Positions 52,128 through 61,020 of a stretch of 64,000 nt of DNA are shown one piece after another (the stretch's first letter is position 1; every line of letters begins with the position of its first letter). The notes below the pieces were generated by a model. The model did no database searches and was not told the origin of the DNA. It was given only the letters and a program-made list of their open reading frames with translations. The position numbers were made by a program, and so were the translations under genes. Source of the DNA: Calothrix anomala FACHB-343 (lineage in GTDB: Bacteria; Cyanobacteriota; Cyanobacteriia; Cyanobacteriales; Nostocaceae); contig NZ_JACJQG010000031.1 in assembly GCF_014696435.1 (NCBI RefSeq), forward strand, positions 29,915 to 93,914, in the 5' to 3' direction.

Positions 52128-53894
52128 TTAAACTAATAAATCTGTTAAACCTGCTTGTAATAATTGAGCAAACCGTGAGTGGGAATTTTTGGCTAATGCT
52201 TCGCGTTCACCGTATTCACTGACTTTACCTTTGTCTAAAATTAAGATTTGATTAGCTCTTTCTACGGTGGCTAGACGATGGGCAATAATAATGGCGGTGC
52301 GTCCCATCAATAATTTATCTATAGCTTTTTCAATGAGTCTTTCTGTCATTGGGTCAAGACGTGAAGAGGCTTCATCGAGAATTACTAAGCCGGGGTTTTT
52401 GAGAAATACACGGGTAAAGGCTAATAGCTGCGCTTGTCCGGCTGACAAACCGCTACTATCTGGGCCTAAGTTGGTTTCTAAGCCGTTGGGTAAAGAGTGT
52501 AACCATTCTGACAAACCCAACATTTCTATTGTTTCATAGATGCGATCGCTAGTAATGTCATGGTTGAAAAAAGTCAGGTTATTGCGAACTGTGGTTTGAA
52601 ACAGCTGCACATCTTGAGTTACTAATCCGACTTTCCCCGGTAGTTCTTTGAGTGGGGTTTGGTCGATAGGTACACCCCCCAACCGAATTGAACCCAATTG
52701 TGGGTCATACAATCTCAAAAGTAATCGCGCTAAAGTAGACTTACCGCTTCCTGTACGTCCCAATAACCCCAACACCTGACCCGCAGGTAAATTAAAAGAT
52801 ACATCTTGCAATACTAAATCTTCAGTATCATTTCCCCGGTCATTGTAACCAAAACAGACATTCTCAACAGCTATTGAAAGCGCACCTGGAGGAATTAATT
52901 TTTCACCACCTGTATATAATTGAGATTGAACTTGCAACAAGTCTGTAATGCGGTAAATACTCGCATCTGCTTGCTGGAGGTCTTCAAATTGGTTACGAAT
53001 CTGTTCAATCGGTTCGCTGAGAATATTGGTGTAGTAATAAAGTAGGTAAACTGTACCGATGGTAATTGTCTGTTGACTCCACAGGTAAGCACCAACGATG
53101 AGAGCAATTACACTACCTAAAGTAAATATACCGTTGGTTGTTACCCAAAGAATTGTATCGGCAAAGCGGGCTTTATGAAAGATGGGTAGCCAGTTGCGAA
53201 TAATTGTATAGAAGCGGTGCATGACATAGTTTTTTGCACCATTAGCGCGGATGTCTTCCATCCCTGTTAGCTGTTCACCTAAGAAGCCAAAAAACTCAGC
53301 ACTGAATTGGCGATAACCTCCCCAATGGAAAACTGAGATGGTACGCAATTTAATCAGAGTAGATAAGGCGATGAGAGCAAACAATAAAATAGCTACACCG
53401 GCTCGCCAATCTTCTATAAACAGCACTACTATTACACCCAATACCATGAGCAAATTACCCAAGATGTGAATAGTAAATTTCGAGAAAAATTCTGATAAAT
53501 TCTGCACATCGCCGTCTATACGTTCGACTAATTCGCCTGGTGTACGGTATTTATGAAAGGATAAATCTAGTGTCAAACAATGCTCTACTAAATCTGCACG
53601 TAAGGCGTTAGTAGCTGTCCAAGCGACGTTTTCACCGTAGAAGGTTGCGGTAATTGTCATGAGTTGGGTAATTAAGGCGACAGCAATAAATAAAAAAGCT
53701 GCTAGGAATAATTTTTGGCGATCGCCTCCAGCTACAGCTGTGTCAATGAAATAGCGTAAAATCTGGGGGTTGAGGATTTGTAAGCCGATGCTGAAAAGAA
53801 GTGCGATCGCAAACTTCACTACTCTACCCTTTTGCGGCTTGAGGTAGTCTACAAGTAAGTTCCAGTATTGTTGTAGTCCGATTTTCATAAGCAC
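52128..53894 (-). CDS. ABC exporter half-transporter with atypical signature motif
   Basis: A 588-residue half-transporter and partner of the preceding gene. The membrane domain has six helices (about 20-310). The ATPase domain has Walker A GRTGSGKSTLARLL, Walker B LVILDEASSRLD with the catalytic Glu, and His switch IAHRLATV, but the signature is LSAGQAQLLAFTR instead of LSGGQ. Because each ATP site is built from the Walker motifs of one subunit and the signature of the other, this pair would combine the Asp-type Walker B with the altered signature in one degenerate site and keep one full site. It is the first gene of the two-gene operon, divergent from the chimeric gene at 53997. Confidence 0.87.
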   Translation of the reverse strand: MLMKIGLQQYWNLLVDYLKPQKGRVVKFAIALLFSIGLQILNPQILRYFIDTAVAGGDRQKLFLAAFLFIAVALITQLMTITATFYGENVAWTATNALRADLVEHCLTLDLSFHKYRTPGELVERIDGDVQNLSEFFSKFTIHILGNLLMVLGVIVVLFIEDWRAGVAILLFALIALSTLIKLRTISVFHWGGYRQFSAEFFGFLGEQLTGMEDIRANGAKNYVMHRFYTIIRNWLPIFHKARFADTILWVTTNGIFTLGSVIALIVGAYLWSQQTITIGTVYLLYYYTNILSEPIEQIRNQFEDLQQADASIYRITDLLQVQSQLYTGGEKLIPPGALSIAVENVCFGYNDRGNDTEDLVLQDVSFNLPAGQVLGLLGRTGSGKSTLARLLLRLYDPQLGSIRLGGVPIDQTPLKELPGKVGLVTQDVQLFQTTVRNNLTFFNHDITSDRIYETIEMLGLSEWLHSLPNGLETNLGPDSSGLSAGQAQLLAFTRVFLKNPGLVILDEASSRLDPMTERLIEKAIDKLLMGRTAIIIAHRLATVERANQILILDKGKVSEYGEREALAKNSHSRFAQLLQAGLTDLLV

Positions 53895-53996
53895 TCTTGT
53901 AAAAGCTGATGTCAGAATCAGTAAGCTGGCTAAAGCAAATATTTTTCAGCTAGCGATCGCATTTTAACCAAAATTGAAAGAGGAGAAAGTATTAAA

Positions 53997-54728
53997 GTGT
54001 ATCGTTACCTCAAATTATTATTGCTAGGGATTGTTACTATCGTCTTGCTATTAGTTTGTCATAGTAATATTTCGCAAAATGTAATTCAAGGTAATAATAA
54101 TTTATCTACATCTCCTCTTCCGGTCGCCACAAAAGTAATCAAACACGCTTTGGGTGAAACAAGAGTTCCCGTAAAACCACAACGAATAATTGTATTGAAC
54201 GATACTTGTCTTTTAGTCCCGGTATTGTCTTTGGGTATTAAACCAATCGGTACAGTAAGTTATTTTCCACAGTACGACTTTTTATTCCGTGGTGTAACTA
54301 ATGATGAAGCGGATGGTATCGAAATAGTTGGTACCGGAAATGAACCTAATTTATTTGTTTGTAAATCGTGCAGTGCTTTTCTCGATCGCGAAGAAGCAGA
54401 CGAGCGCGCTGAAGGAAATCAACTATTCCTGAAGTTGCTGGAAGCGCAAAAAAATCATTCCCCTGACAACATTCTCAATATTCAGCCTGTAGGGTGCTTG
54501 TGGAGTTGCGTGGAAAAACGCTCTTGTGTAGTAAGCTTTGTTTGTCGGCAAAAATATACATACCATGTTGTCGATCTGACAGAGGACAGTACAACTGATT
54601 TGTTGCAATTCAGCTTGCTTTATCAACAAAGTGAAGATGGATATGTGTTACCCGCTAAAATACCGGGGAAATTGCGATCGCACTTGTTAGCACGCATCCT
54701 TCCTACACCTGAGTCCATCCCAACCTAG
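53997..54728 (+). CDS. Chimera: siderophore-binding lipoprotein N-terminus fused to DUF1636 domain
   Basis: The 243-residue product has two origins. Residues 1-117 match the front of a FecB/FhuD-type lipoprotein: a signal peptide with lipobox-like VLLLVC (Cys21), then VIKHALGETRVPVKPQRIIV and a lobe-1 start ending at VGTGNEPNL. From about residue 119 the sequence becomes a DUF1636 domain: LFVCKSC, IQPVGCLWSC, SCVVSFVC and HVVDLTED, with Cys122, 125, 167, 171, 177 and 183. The rest of the binding protein is missing. The start is GTG at 53997 after a good AGAGGAG. If translated as written, a cysteine domain normally cytoplasmic would be sent to the membrane surface. It may be a deletion scar or a new protein. 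Confidence 0.8.
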   Translation: MYRYLKLLLLGIVTIVLLLVCHSNISQNVIQGNNNLSTSPLPVATKVIKHALGETRVPVKPQRIIVLNDTCLLVPVLSLGIKPIGTVSYFPQYDFLFRGVTNDEADGIEIVGTGNEPNLFVCKSCSAFLDREEADERAEGNQLFLKLLEAQKNHSPDNILNIQPVGCLWSCVEKRSCVVSFVCRQKYTYHVVDLTEDSTTDLLQFSLLYQQSEDGYVLPAKIPGKLRSHLLARILPTPESIPT

Positions 54729-55054
54729 TGTTTGTCAATATTTGATACTTGCATTGTTACATCCAGGGAGAGCGATCGCACCCTCCTAAAATCTGCATAG
54801 TTTTTAACTCGTAGAATAATTACTAAAAAATACTCTCAATTATTAAAGCATAACTCCTGCCAAAGCTTCGATATACTCCTGTGTTGTCAAATAAGACAAG
54901 CAAGCTAGAATGAAGGTTAACTGCAATATATCCCAGTTATCAGGGTAATTTGCCTAATTATCTGCGTAAGATATAAGTTTTTGCTTTTATTTACCTTGAT
55001 TTATCATTCTGTTTTAGTCTAAATGCGTTATCCTGCCTAGCTTACAGTGAATTT

Positions 55055-55067
55055 GAGAAAAATTCTC
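55055..55067. promoter_or_regulatory. Palindrome GAGAAAAATTCTC upstream of isiA
   Basis: GAGAA-AAA-TTCTC is a perfect inverted repeat 123 bases ahead of the isiA start, in a region expected to bind Fur. Confidence 0.35.
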
Positions 55068-55117
55068 TAGTTTTACTGACAAGAAATCTCAATTAATCTG
55101 ATAAGATAAGCTCGGAG

Positions 55118-55142
55118 CTTATTGAATATCTATCTCAATAAG
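55118..55142. promoter_or_regulatory. Inverted repeat CTTATTGA-9-TCAATAAG
   Basis: Perfect 8-bp arms with a nine-base spacer end 47 bases before the isiA start. It is either a repressor operator or a 5'-UTR hairpin controlling the antenna message. Confidence 0.5.
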
Positions 55143-55189
55143 TATTTTCACACCACAACCATTTCAAATCATTCTGAGGCGATGACACG

Positions 55190-56218
55190 ATGACGAGCAT
55201 GGCTGTGCAAACTCCAGACACAATCCCTTGGTGGTCAGGAAACGCTCGATTAACTAATCTTTCAGGGCGATTGTTAGGCGCTCATGTGGCTCATGCAGGC
55301 TTGATTGTACTGTGGGCAGGTGCAACAACTTTGTTTGAAGTTGCCCGGTTTCAAGCTTCTCAACCAATGTACGAGCAAGGCTTAATCCAGATACCCCACT
55401 TAGCAACCTTGGGTTGGGGAGTAGGTAGCGGCAGTCAAATTGTCGATACTTATCCATACTTTGTAATTGGAGTATTACACCTAATTAGCTCTGCTTTCCT
55501 CGGTTTGGGCGGAATTTTTCATGCACTCCGCGGCCCCGCCATTCTCGAAGAGAGATATTCCTTTTTTGGCTACAGTTGGCAAGATGCCAATAAAATGACC
55601 ACAATCCTGGGCATTCACCTGATTTTACTCGGTCTAGGAGCAGGCTTACTTGTTGCCAAAGCCGTCTTTTTTGGTGGTTTATACGACTCCAATTTAGGAG
55701 CAGTGCGAGTTATTTCTCATCCTACTTTGAACTTCTTCACAATATTTAGCTACCTAGTTGGTGGTCATAAATATTGGCTTGCGGGAGTCAACAACCTAGA
55801 AGACTTAGTTGGCGGTCATATTTGGGTAAGTATTCTCTGCGTTGCTGGGGGTATCTGGCACATTACCACCGAACCTTCAGATTTTGTCAAAGGCCTCTTT
55901 GTCTGGTCAGGAGAAGCATATCTTGCTTACAGCTTAGGTGCATTAAGCTTAATGAGTTTGATAGCGGCTTATTTTGTCTCCATCAACACCCTAGCTTATC
56001 CTGTAGAATTTTTTGGGACAGCATTGAGTATTGAATGCGATCGCTTCCCCTACTTCCAAAGTGCAGATTTACTATCCTCTCGCGTTTGGTTAGCAAATGC
56101 TCACTTTTGGCTGGGCTTTTTCTTCCTCCAAGGACATCTTTGGCACGCCCTCCGCGCTGCGGGTTTTAATTTCCGCACCGGTAAAGTTGAGCAATCCACT
56201 CGTGGAGAAGTAATTTAA
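55190..56218 (+). CDS. isiA: Iron-stress chlorophyll antenna protein IsiA (CP43')
   Basis: A 342-residue chlorophyll a-binding membrane protein with six helices, the standard length for IsiA. Features are the N-terminal [20 protein letters not shown], chlorophyll-ligating His residues such as those in [38 protein letters not shown] and GGHIWVSI, and the final [14 protein letters not shown]. It lacks the large lumenal loop of true CP43. IsiA forms rings around photosystem I under iron starvation and helps light capture and energy dissipation. It is the first gene of a cluster, two bases before a PsaL-fused paralogue, and the upstream palindromes suggest iron regulation. Confidence 0.95.
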   Translation: MTSMAVQTPDTIPWWSGNARLTNLSGRLLGAHVAHAGLIVLWAGATTLFEVARFQASQPMYEQGLIQIPHLATLGWGVGSGSQIVDTYPYFVIGVLHLISSAFLGLGGIFHALRGPAILEERYSFFGYSWQDANKMTTILGIHLILLGLGAGLLVAKAVFFGGLYDSNLGAVRVISHPTLNFFTIFSYLVGGHKYWLAGVNNLEDLVGGHIWVSILCVAGGIWHITTEPSDFVKGLFVWSGEAYLAYSLGALSLMSLIAAYFVSINTLAYPVEFFGTALSIECDRFPYFQSADLLSSRVWLANAHFWLGFFFLQGHLWHALRAAGFNFRTGKVEQSTRGEVI

Positions 56219-56220
56219 CT

Positions 56221-57651
56221 ATGACTACAGCAACAATCACCCCCCAACAATATGGATGGTGGGCAGGTAACGCTAAGTTTATCAATCTCTCAGGACGGTT
56301 ATTAGGGGCGCACATTGCCCATGCTGGTTTAATTGTCCTTTGGGCTGGGGCAATGACCTTATTTGAAATCAGCAAATACAACCCCTCTCTACCAATATAC
56401 GAACAAGGGTTAATCTTATTGCCCCATTTAGCAACCCTGGGATTTGGTGTTGGTAATAGCGGACAAATCGTTGATACTTATCCCTATTTCGTCATAGGTG
56501 TAGTGCATTTAATCAGTTCGGCTGTACTTGGTGCTGGCGGTATTTATCACGCTTTGTTAGGGCCAGAAGTATTACCAGAAAATAATCAATTTCCCGGTTT
56601 TTTTGGTTATGACTGGGAAGATGAAGAGAAAATGACCACTATCATCGGCATTCACCTACTTTTATTAGGTTTAGGTGCTTGGTTATTGGTAGCAAAAGCC
56701 CTTTTTTGGGGTGGTCTTTACGATGTCAAAGTGGCATCTGTCAGAGTTATTTCTGACCCAACTCTTAACCCAGCACGAATTTTTGCTTACCTCTTTGGTA
56801 CATTTGGTAATCAAGGAATGGCGGCTGTCAATAACTTAGAAGATGTTGTTGGCGGTCATATTTGGGTAGGTATTCTTTGTTTTGGCGGTGGATTTTGGCA
56901 TATCTTCACTCAACCTTTTGCTTGGGCGAAAAAAGTACTTTTTTGGTCTGGTGAAGCTTATTTATCCTATAGTCTGGCTGCTTTAGCATACATGGGTTTC
57001 TTGGCAGCATACTTTGTCACTGTCAACGATACTGTTTATCCCACTGAGTTTTATGGGCCTTTAGGATTAAGCAGTGTATCAGGAGTAATTTCAGTTCGCA
57101 CTTGGTTAGCAAGTAGCCATTTTGCTTTAGCAATTGTGTTTCTCGCTGGTCATATCTGGCACGCTTTGAAAGTGCGTGTTCTCGCGGCTGGATTGGATTT
57201 TGCACAGGGAGTAGTTAACTATCTAGATACACCAGAATTAGGAAACCTGCAAACCCCAGTTAATACCTCTGATTTAATCTTAAAATTTTTGGGTAATCTT
57301 CCTATTTACCGTGCAGGCTTGTCGCCATTTTCTCGTGGTTTAGAAATTGGCATGGCGCATGGTTATTTTTTACTTGGCCCTTTCGTCAAATTAGGCCCCC
57401 TGCGGAACACAGAATTAGCTAATCAAGCCGGACTACTCGCAACAATTGCTTTGTTGTTGATTTTATCAATTTGTCTGTGGCTTTATGGCAGAGCATGGTT
57501 TAAACAAGGCACATCTCATCAAGGAGAGTTACCAGAAAATCTGCAAACAGCTAAGTCTTGGAGTGAATTTAATGCTGGCTGGATTATTGGTAGTTGTGGT
57601 GGCGCTTTATTTGCTTATTTACTAATCAGCAATAGCAGTTTGTTCTTCTAA
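56221..57651 (+). CDS. CP43'/IsiA-family antenna fused to a PsaL-like domain
   Basis: A 476-residue fusion. Residues 1-335 are a complete six-helix IsiA-type chlorophyll protein ([20 protein letters not shown], ending with [17 protein letters not shown]). Residues about 345-476 are PsaL-like: [40 protein letters not shown] and two to three more helices. PsaL is the photosystem I subunit that holds trimers together, so the tail could anchor antenna directly in the PsaL position of monomeric PSI. Such fusions are known from a few cyanobacteria with several isiA genes. The gene is two bases behind isiA and 28 bases before flavodoxin, clearly one operon. Confidence 0.92.
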   Translation: MTTATITPQQYGWWAGNAKFINLSGRLLGAHIAHAGLIVLWAGAMTLFEISKYNPSLPIYEQGLILLPHLATLGFGVGNSGQIVDTYPYFVIGVVHLISSAVLGAGGIYHALLGPEVLPENNQFPGFFGYDWEDEEKMTTIIGIHLLLLGLGAWLLVAKALFWGGLYDVKVASVRVISDPTLNPARIFAYLFGTFGNQGMAAVNNLEDVVGGHIWVGILCFGGGFWHIFTQPFAWAKKVLFWSGEAYLSYSLAALAYMGFLAAYFVTVNDTVYPTEFYGPLGLSSVSGVISVRTWLASSHFALAIVFLAGHIWHALKVRVLAAGLDFAQGVVNYLDTPELGNLQTPVNTSDLILKFLGNLPIYRAGLSPFSRGLEIGMAHGYFLLGPFVKLGPLRNTELANQAGLLATIALLLILSICLWLYGRAWFKQGTSHQGELPENLQTAKSWSEFNAGWIIGSCGGALFAYLLISNSSLFF

Positions 57652-57679
57652 CTTTTTCTTCTCAATATCAGGTGTAAAA

Positions 57680-58192
57680 ATGTCGAAAAAAATCGGTTTA
57701 TTCTACGGCACTCAAACTGGTAAAACAGAATCAGTAGCAGAAATAATTCGGGATGAATTTGGTGATAGTGTAGTGACATTACACGACATCTCCCAAGCGG
57801 ATACTGCTGATTTTGATGACTATCAATATTTAATTATTGGTTGTCCCACTTGGAACATTGGCGAATTACAAAGCGATTGGGAAGGCTTTTTTACCGAACT
57901 AGATGATATAGATTTTAATGGTAAGACAGTCGCTTATTTTGGTACTGGTGACCAGATAGGCTATGCCGATAATTTTCAAGATGCCATCGGAATTTTAGAA
58001 GAAAAGATTTCCCAACTTGGTGGCAAGACTGTAGGCTATTGCTCAACTGAAGGTTACGATTTTAACGAGTCTAAGGCTTTAAGAAATGGTAAGTTTGTCG
58101 GATTAGCAATTGATGAGGATAATCAATCTGATTTAACAGATGGGCGGATTAAGAATTGGGTATCTCAGTTAAAGAGAGAGTTTGGTTTGTAG
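57680..58192 (+). CDS. isiB: Flavodoxin IsiB
   Basis: A 170-residue long-chain flavodoxin that carries FMN and replaces ferredoxin as electron acceptor of photosystem I when iron is scarce. The FMN phosphate loop is GTQTGKTESVAEI (residues about 10-22), the isoalloxazine loops include PTWNIGELQSDWEGF and GTGDQIGYADNFQDAIG, and the long-chain insertion lies around STEGYDFNESKALRNGKFVG. The gene follows the two antenna genes in the order known for isiAB operons. Confidence 0.96.
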   Translation: MSKKIGLFYGTQTGKTESVAEIIRDEFGDSVVTLHDISQADTADFDDYQYLIIGCPTWNIGELQSDWEGFFTELDDIDFNGKTVAYFGTGDQIGYADNFQDAIGILEEKISQLGGKTVGYCSTEGYDFNESKALRNGKFVGLAIDEDNQSDLTDGRIKNWVSQLKREFGL

Positions 58193-58270
58193 TTTGAGTA
58201 GTTAAAGTTTTTTGTACCTGATGCTGAACCACAGATACACACAGAGAATTTTGTTTTTCAGAGCAAAATA

Positions 58271-58329
58271 ATACCAATTTGAAAACAAGCTCATAGTGAT
58301 ATCTAAAATTTTGAATTTTGAATTGGTAT
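58271..58329. repeat. Miniature inverted-repeat element, ATACCAATT ends (copy 3)
   Basis: A 59-bp element with exact inverted ends (58271-58279 and 58321-58329) between isiB and the hydrolase gene, of the same family as 14061-14156 and 35204-35305. Confidence 0.65.
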
Positions 58330-58387
58330 AAATTTGTATGTATTTGTGGTTTTGAAGTTGCTTAGTTTTTGAGGTTTGAGAGTTTTT

Positions 58388-59140
58388 ATGTCTGATGATA
58401 TTGATGTTGTGTGGGTCAGTTCTAGTACTGTATTGCAGCGTTTCGATCAACCGTTACTACAACATATATCGCAATATATGAATGTGGCTCAGTGGGAATA
58501 TCGTCACGGTAAAGATGAAGGTAGTTCGATAGATGAGGCTGTAAGTTTATTGCATGAGTATTTGTCAGAATGTCCCCATCCCATACATTTAGCAGGTCAT
58601 GGTGCGGGTGGTGCGATCGCTCTAATCTATGCAAGGCGCTATCCCCAAAAAGTGCGATCGCTCATTCTCCTAGCTGTCCCTTCTCGACCAGCAAATACTT
58701 GGCACGCCCACTACTATCTACAACGACAACTATTTACCATCAGTCGCGAACAAGTCCTAGCAATGAGTGTTCGTAATCTCTTTGGCGAACAACCACATTA
58801 CACTACTAAAAAGTTAATGGCAGTGTTAAATAAAGATTTAGAGCAATCTCCCTTATCTCATTCCCTATTCAAGTTAGTTGATTTACCTGAAGATGGGGTT
58901 TCTATGCCCATGATGATCTGTGGTAGCAAAAACGATTTAATTGTCAATTCTCCTGCCTTACTAGGCTGGTTAAAATGGTTTAAACCTGAAGATTATCTCT
59001 GGGAATGTCCAAAAGGACATCATTTTTTTCATTACTTCTATCCGCAAAAGGTCGGCGAACAAATGTTGAGTTTTTGGCAACCTTATCATCTACAACCAAC
59101 AATGCAATCTCAAATACTATCTCCAAATTTAATAAATTAG
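58388..59140 (+). CDS. isiC: IsiC-like alpha/beta-hydrolase with altered nucleophile elbow
   Basis: A 250-residue alpha/beta-hydrolase fold protein in the usual isiC position after flavodoxin. The fold is recognised by the strand-turn-helix IHLAGHGAGGAIALIYARRY, the acid region MMICGSKNDLIVNSPALLGW and a late His in CPKGHHFFHYFYP. The nucleophile elbow should read GxSxG, but residues 70-74 are GHGAG, with Gly72 where Ser is expected. The protein may therefore not be a classical hydrolase, or may act through another residue or as a binding protein. The ATG at 58388 gives the natural N-terminus. Confidence 0.82.
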   Translation: MSDDIDVVWVSSSTVLQRFDQPLLQHISQYMNVAQWEYRHGKDEGSSIDEAVSLLHEYLSECPHPIHLAGHGAGGAIALIYARRYPQKVRSLILLAVPSRPANTWHAHYYLQRQLFTISREQVLAMSVRNLFGEQPHYTTKKLMAVLNKDLEQSPLSHSLFKLVDLPEDGVSMPMMICGSKNDLIVNSPALLGWLKWFKPEDYLWECPKGHHFFHYFYPQKVGEQMLSFWQPYHLQPTMQSQILSPNLIN

Positions 59141-59532
59141 AAATTGTTTATTTAGGGGCGTAAATACACCCCTTATTAATTTATTAACTAGCTTGAAAAT
59201 AGTGTTGACTGTTGACTGTTGACTGTTGACTGTTGAATATTTTCATGCTTAATTGTGCCAAAACTTAGTGTGAATAACTAACTTAATAACAGCGACCAAA
59301 TTAGAATGTCGCCTTTTTTGTCGTGCTTAATTTTGTTTAATTTTTATTGTTAAGTTTTGTAAATAAAATAGATACATGAGAAATATATTCAATAAACTAA
59401 GTTTGTGTTCACCAAGCTCGGCAATTAACTTCAGCGATTTAAGTCTTATTAGATAATATTTCAGCTTTTATTGCTTGAAGTTAAGTAGTAAATATTTGAA
59501 TATTTCTCGCAATAACTTATAGAAGAGAACCA
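59141..59532. other. Spacer with heptamer repeats and probable promoter of the next antenna gene
   Basis: No gene. Five GTTGACT heptamers lie at 59202-59236, a candidate terminator follows, and an AT-rich region from 59330 to 59530 should contain the promoter of the third antenna gene. Confidence 0.55.
59292..59320 (+). terminator. Intrinsic terminator after isiC
   Basis: GCGAC (59292-59296) and GTCGC (59308-59312) form a short GC stem followed by CTTTTTTG. It lies 152 bases after the isiC stop, beyond a GTTGACT heptamer tract (59202-59236), and separates the first isi unit from the next antenna gene. Confidence 0.5.
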
Positions 59533-60567
59533 ATGCAGACATACGATAATCCCAACGTCAAATATGATTGGTGGGTTGGTAATGCCCGCTTCGCCGACCT
59601 CTCTGGCTTATTTATCGGCGCACATGTAGCACAAGCTGCACTCACAACCCTCTGGGCGGGGGCGTTTACATGGTTTGAAATCTCTCGTTACAAACCTGAC
59701 ATCCCAATGGGAGACCAAGGACTCATCTTGTTACCCCATTTAGCCACTTTAGGGTTTGGTGTTGGTGCAGGTGGTCAAGTAATTAATACTTACCCTTACT
59801 TTGTTATTGGTGCTTTGCATCTGATCTCGTCTGCTGTCCTGGGAGCCGGCGCACTCTTTCATACTTTTAAAGGGCCGCGCAACTTAAAAAACACTACTGG
59901 TTTTGCTCGTAAATTTCACTTTGAATGGAACGATCCTCAACAACTCAGTTTGATTTTAGGACATCACCTCCTGTTTTTGGGTATAGCAGCTTTATTGCTG
60001 GTAGGAAAAGCAATGTTTTGGGGAGGACTATACGACGCGACAATTCACGCTGTCAGAGTGATAAGTCATCCCACCCTCAACCCCTTGGTTATTTACGGCT
60101 ATCAAACTCACTTTGCTAGTGTGAACAACCTAGAAGATTTGGTTGGTGGTCATATCTATGTAGGTTTAATCCTCATTGGTGGCGGTATTTGGCATATTAT
60201 CAAAGAGCCATTACCTTGGGCGAAAAAGCTGTTAATCTTTTCTGGGGAAGCGATTCTTTCTTATTCTTTAGGTGGTATTGCCTTAGCTGGTTTTGTTGCT
60301 GCTTACTTTTGTGCAGTCAACACCTTAGCTTATCCTGTAGAGTTCTATGGTGCGCCCCTAGAATTAAAATTTGGTGTAACTCCTTATTTTGCTGATACAG
60401 TCAAATTAGCTAATGGTGGCTACAGTGCTAGAGCATGGTTAGCTAATGCTCACTTCTTCTTAGCTTTCTTCTTTTTACAAGGTCATCTTTGGCACGCGCT
60501 ACGAGCCATTGGTGTTGACTTTAGACAAGTTGAAAAGTCATTGAACGCCATTAGTAGTGCTGAGTGA
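59533..60567 (+). CDS. CP43'/IsiA-family chlorophyll antenna protein
   Basis: A 344-residue IsiA paralogue with six helices and the same conserved His positions ([46 protein letters not shown]) and ending [18 protein letters not shown]. The helix-1 motif is AHVAQA where isiA has AHVAHA, so one His (a possible chlorophyll ligand) is replaced by Gln. Otherwise it is full length. It is preceded by its own spacer of about 390 bases and may be separately regulated. It probably makes a distinct antenna layer or partners with the other paralogues. Confidence 0.92.
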   Translation: MQTYDNPNVKYDWWVGNARFADLSGLFIGAHVAQAALTTLWAGAFTWFEISRYKPDIPMGDQGLILLPHLATLGFGVGAGGQVINTYPYFVIGALHLISSAVLGAGALFHTFKGPRNLKNTTGFARKFHFEWNDPQQLSLILGHHLLFLGIAALLLVGKAMFWGGLYDATIHAVRVISHPTLNPLVIYGYQTHFASVNNLEDLVGGHIYVGLILIGGGIWHIIKEPLPWAKKLLIFSGEAILSYSLGGIALAGFVAAYFCAVNTLAYPVEFYGAPLELKFGVTPYFADTVKLANGGYSARAWLANAHFFLAFFFLQGHLWHALRAIGVDFRQVEKSLNAISSAE

Positions 60568-61020
60568 ATCAATTTTGGATTTTGGATTTTGGATTTTAGA
60601 TAAAAATTTCCTCAATCAAAAATTTCCAATCTAAAGTTCGGTGATTTTGGATTGTAGATTTATTTCATGAATAAATTCGCTTGCTTCATATTCCCAGAGC
60701 GATATTAACCTATGAATATTCAATCCAAAATTTAAAATCTAAAATCTAAAATTTGACGTTCAATCCTCAGTTAACAGTTTTGCTCTCACTCTCTAAGTGA
60801 TAAGGATAAGGATCGGGTAAGCGTGCTGAGTCTATAAAATAGGACTTACGCACCGAACAAAAAAACCCTCACAAGGGTAGTCAAAAGTCAAAAGTCAATG
60901 GTCAAAATTCAAGTTTTTGGACTATGGACTATTGACCATTGACAAAAAGCATGAAAAATATCTGACACTGCGTAAGTCCTATAAAAAACTCAGCACTTTT
61001 CTAAAAATGATGAGGTAAAA
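60568..61020. other. Spacer with heptamers and a MITE
   Basis: No gene. It holds ATTTTGG heptamers (about 60570-60595), their inverted relatives near 60720-60755, and a 142-bp MITE (60840-60981). The promoter of the fourth antenna gene must lie in this altered region, perhaps within the MITE. Confidence 0.6.
60840..60981. mobile_element. MITE with 13-bp ends TAGGACTTACGCA
   Basis: TAGGACTTACGCA (60840-60852) is exactly inverted at 60969-60981. Both sides carry ATAAAA, consistent with a target duplication. The interior contains GTCAAAA heptamers and no gene. Confidence 0.8.

Larger units (their letters stand above)
54729..55189. other. Regulatory spacer ahead of the isi cluster
   Basis: No gene. 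It holds an AT-rich iron-box-like stretch near 54826-54847 and two palindromes close to the first antenna gene (55055-55067 and 55118-55142). As the cluster is of the iron-starvation type, Fur control is expected here. I see no certain promoter hexamers. Confidence 0.5.

Noticed and set aside
54729-55189. Antisense RNA or riboswitch before isiA
   Set aside because: An antisense regulator of isiA is known in another cyanobacterium, but no promoter or structure here supports a specific call.
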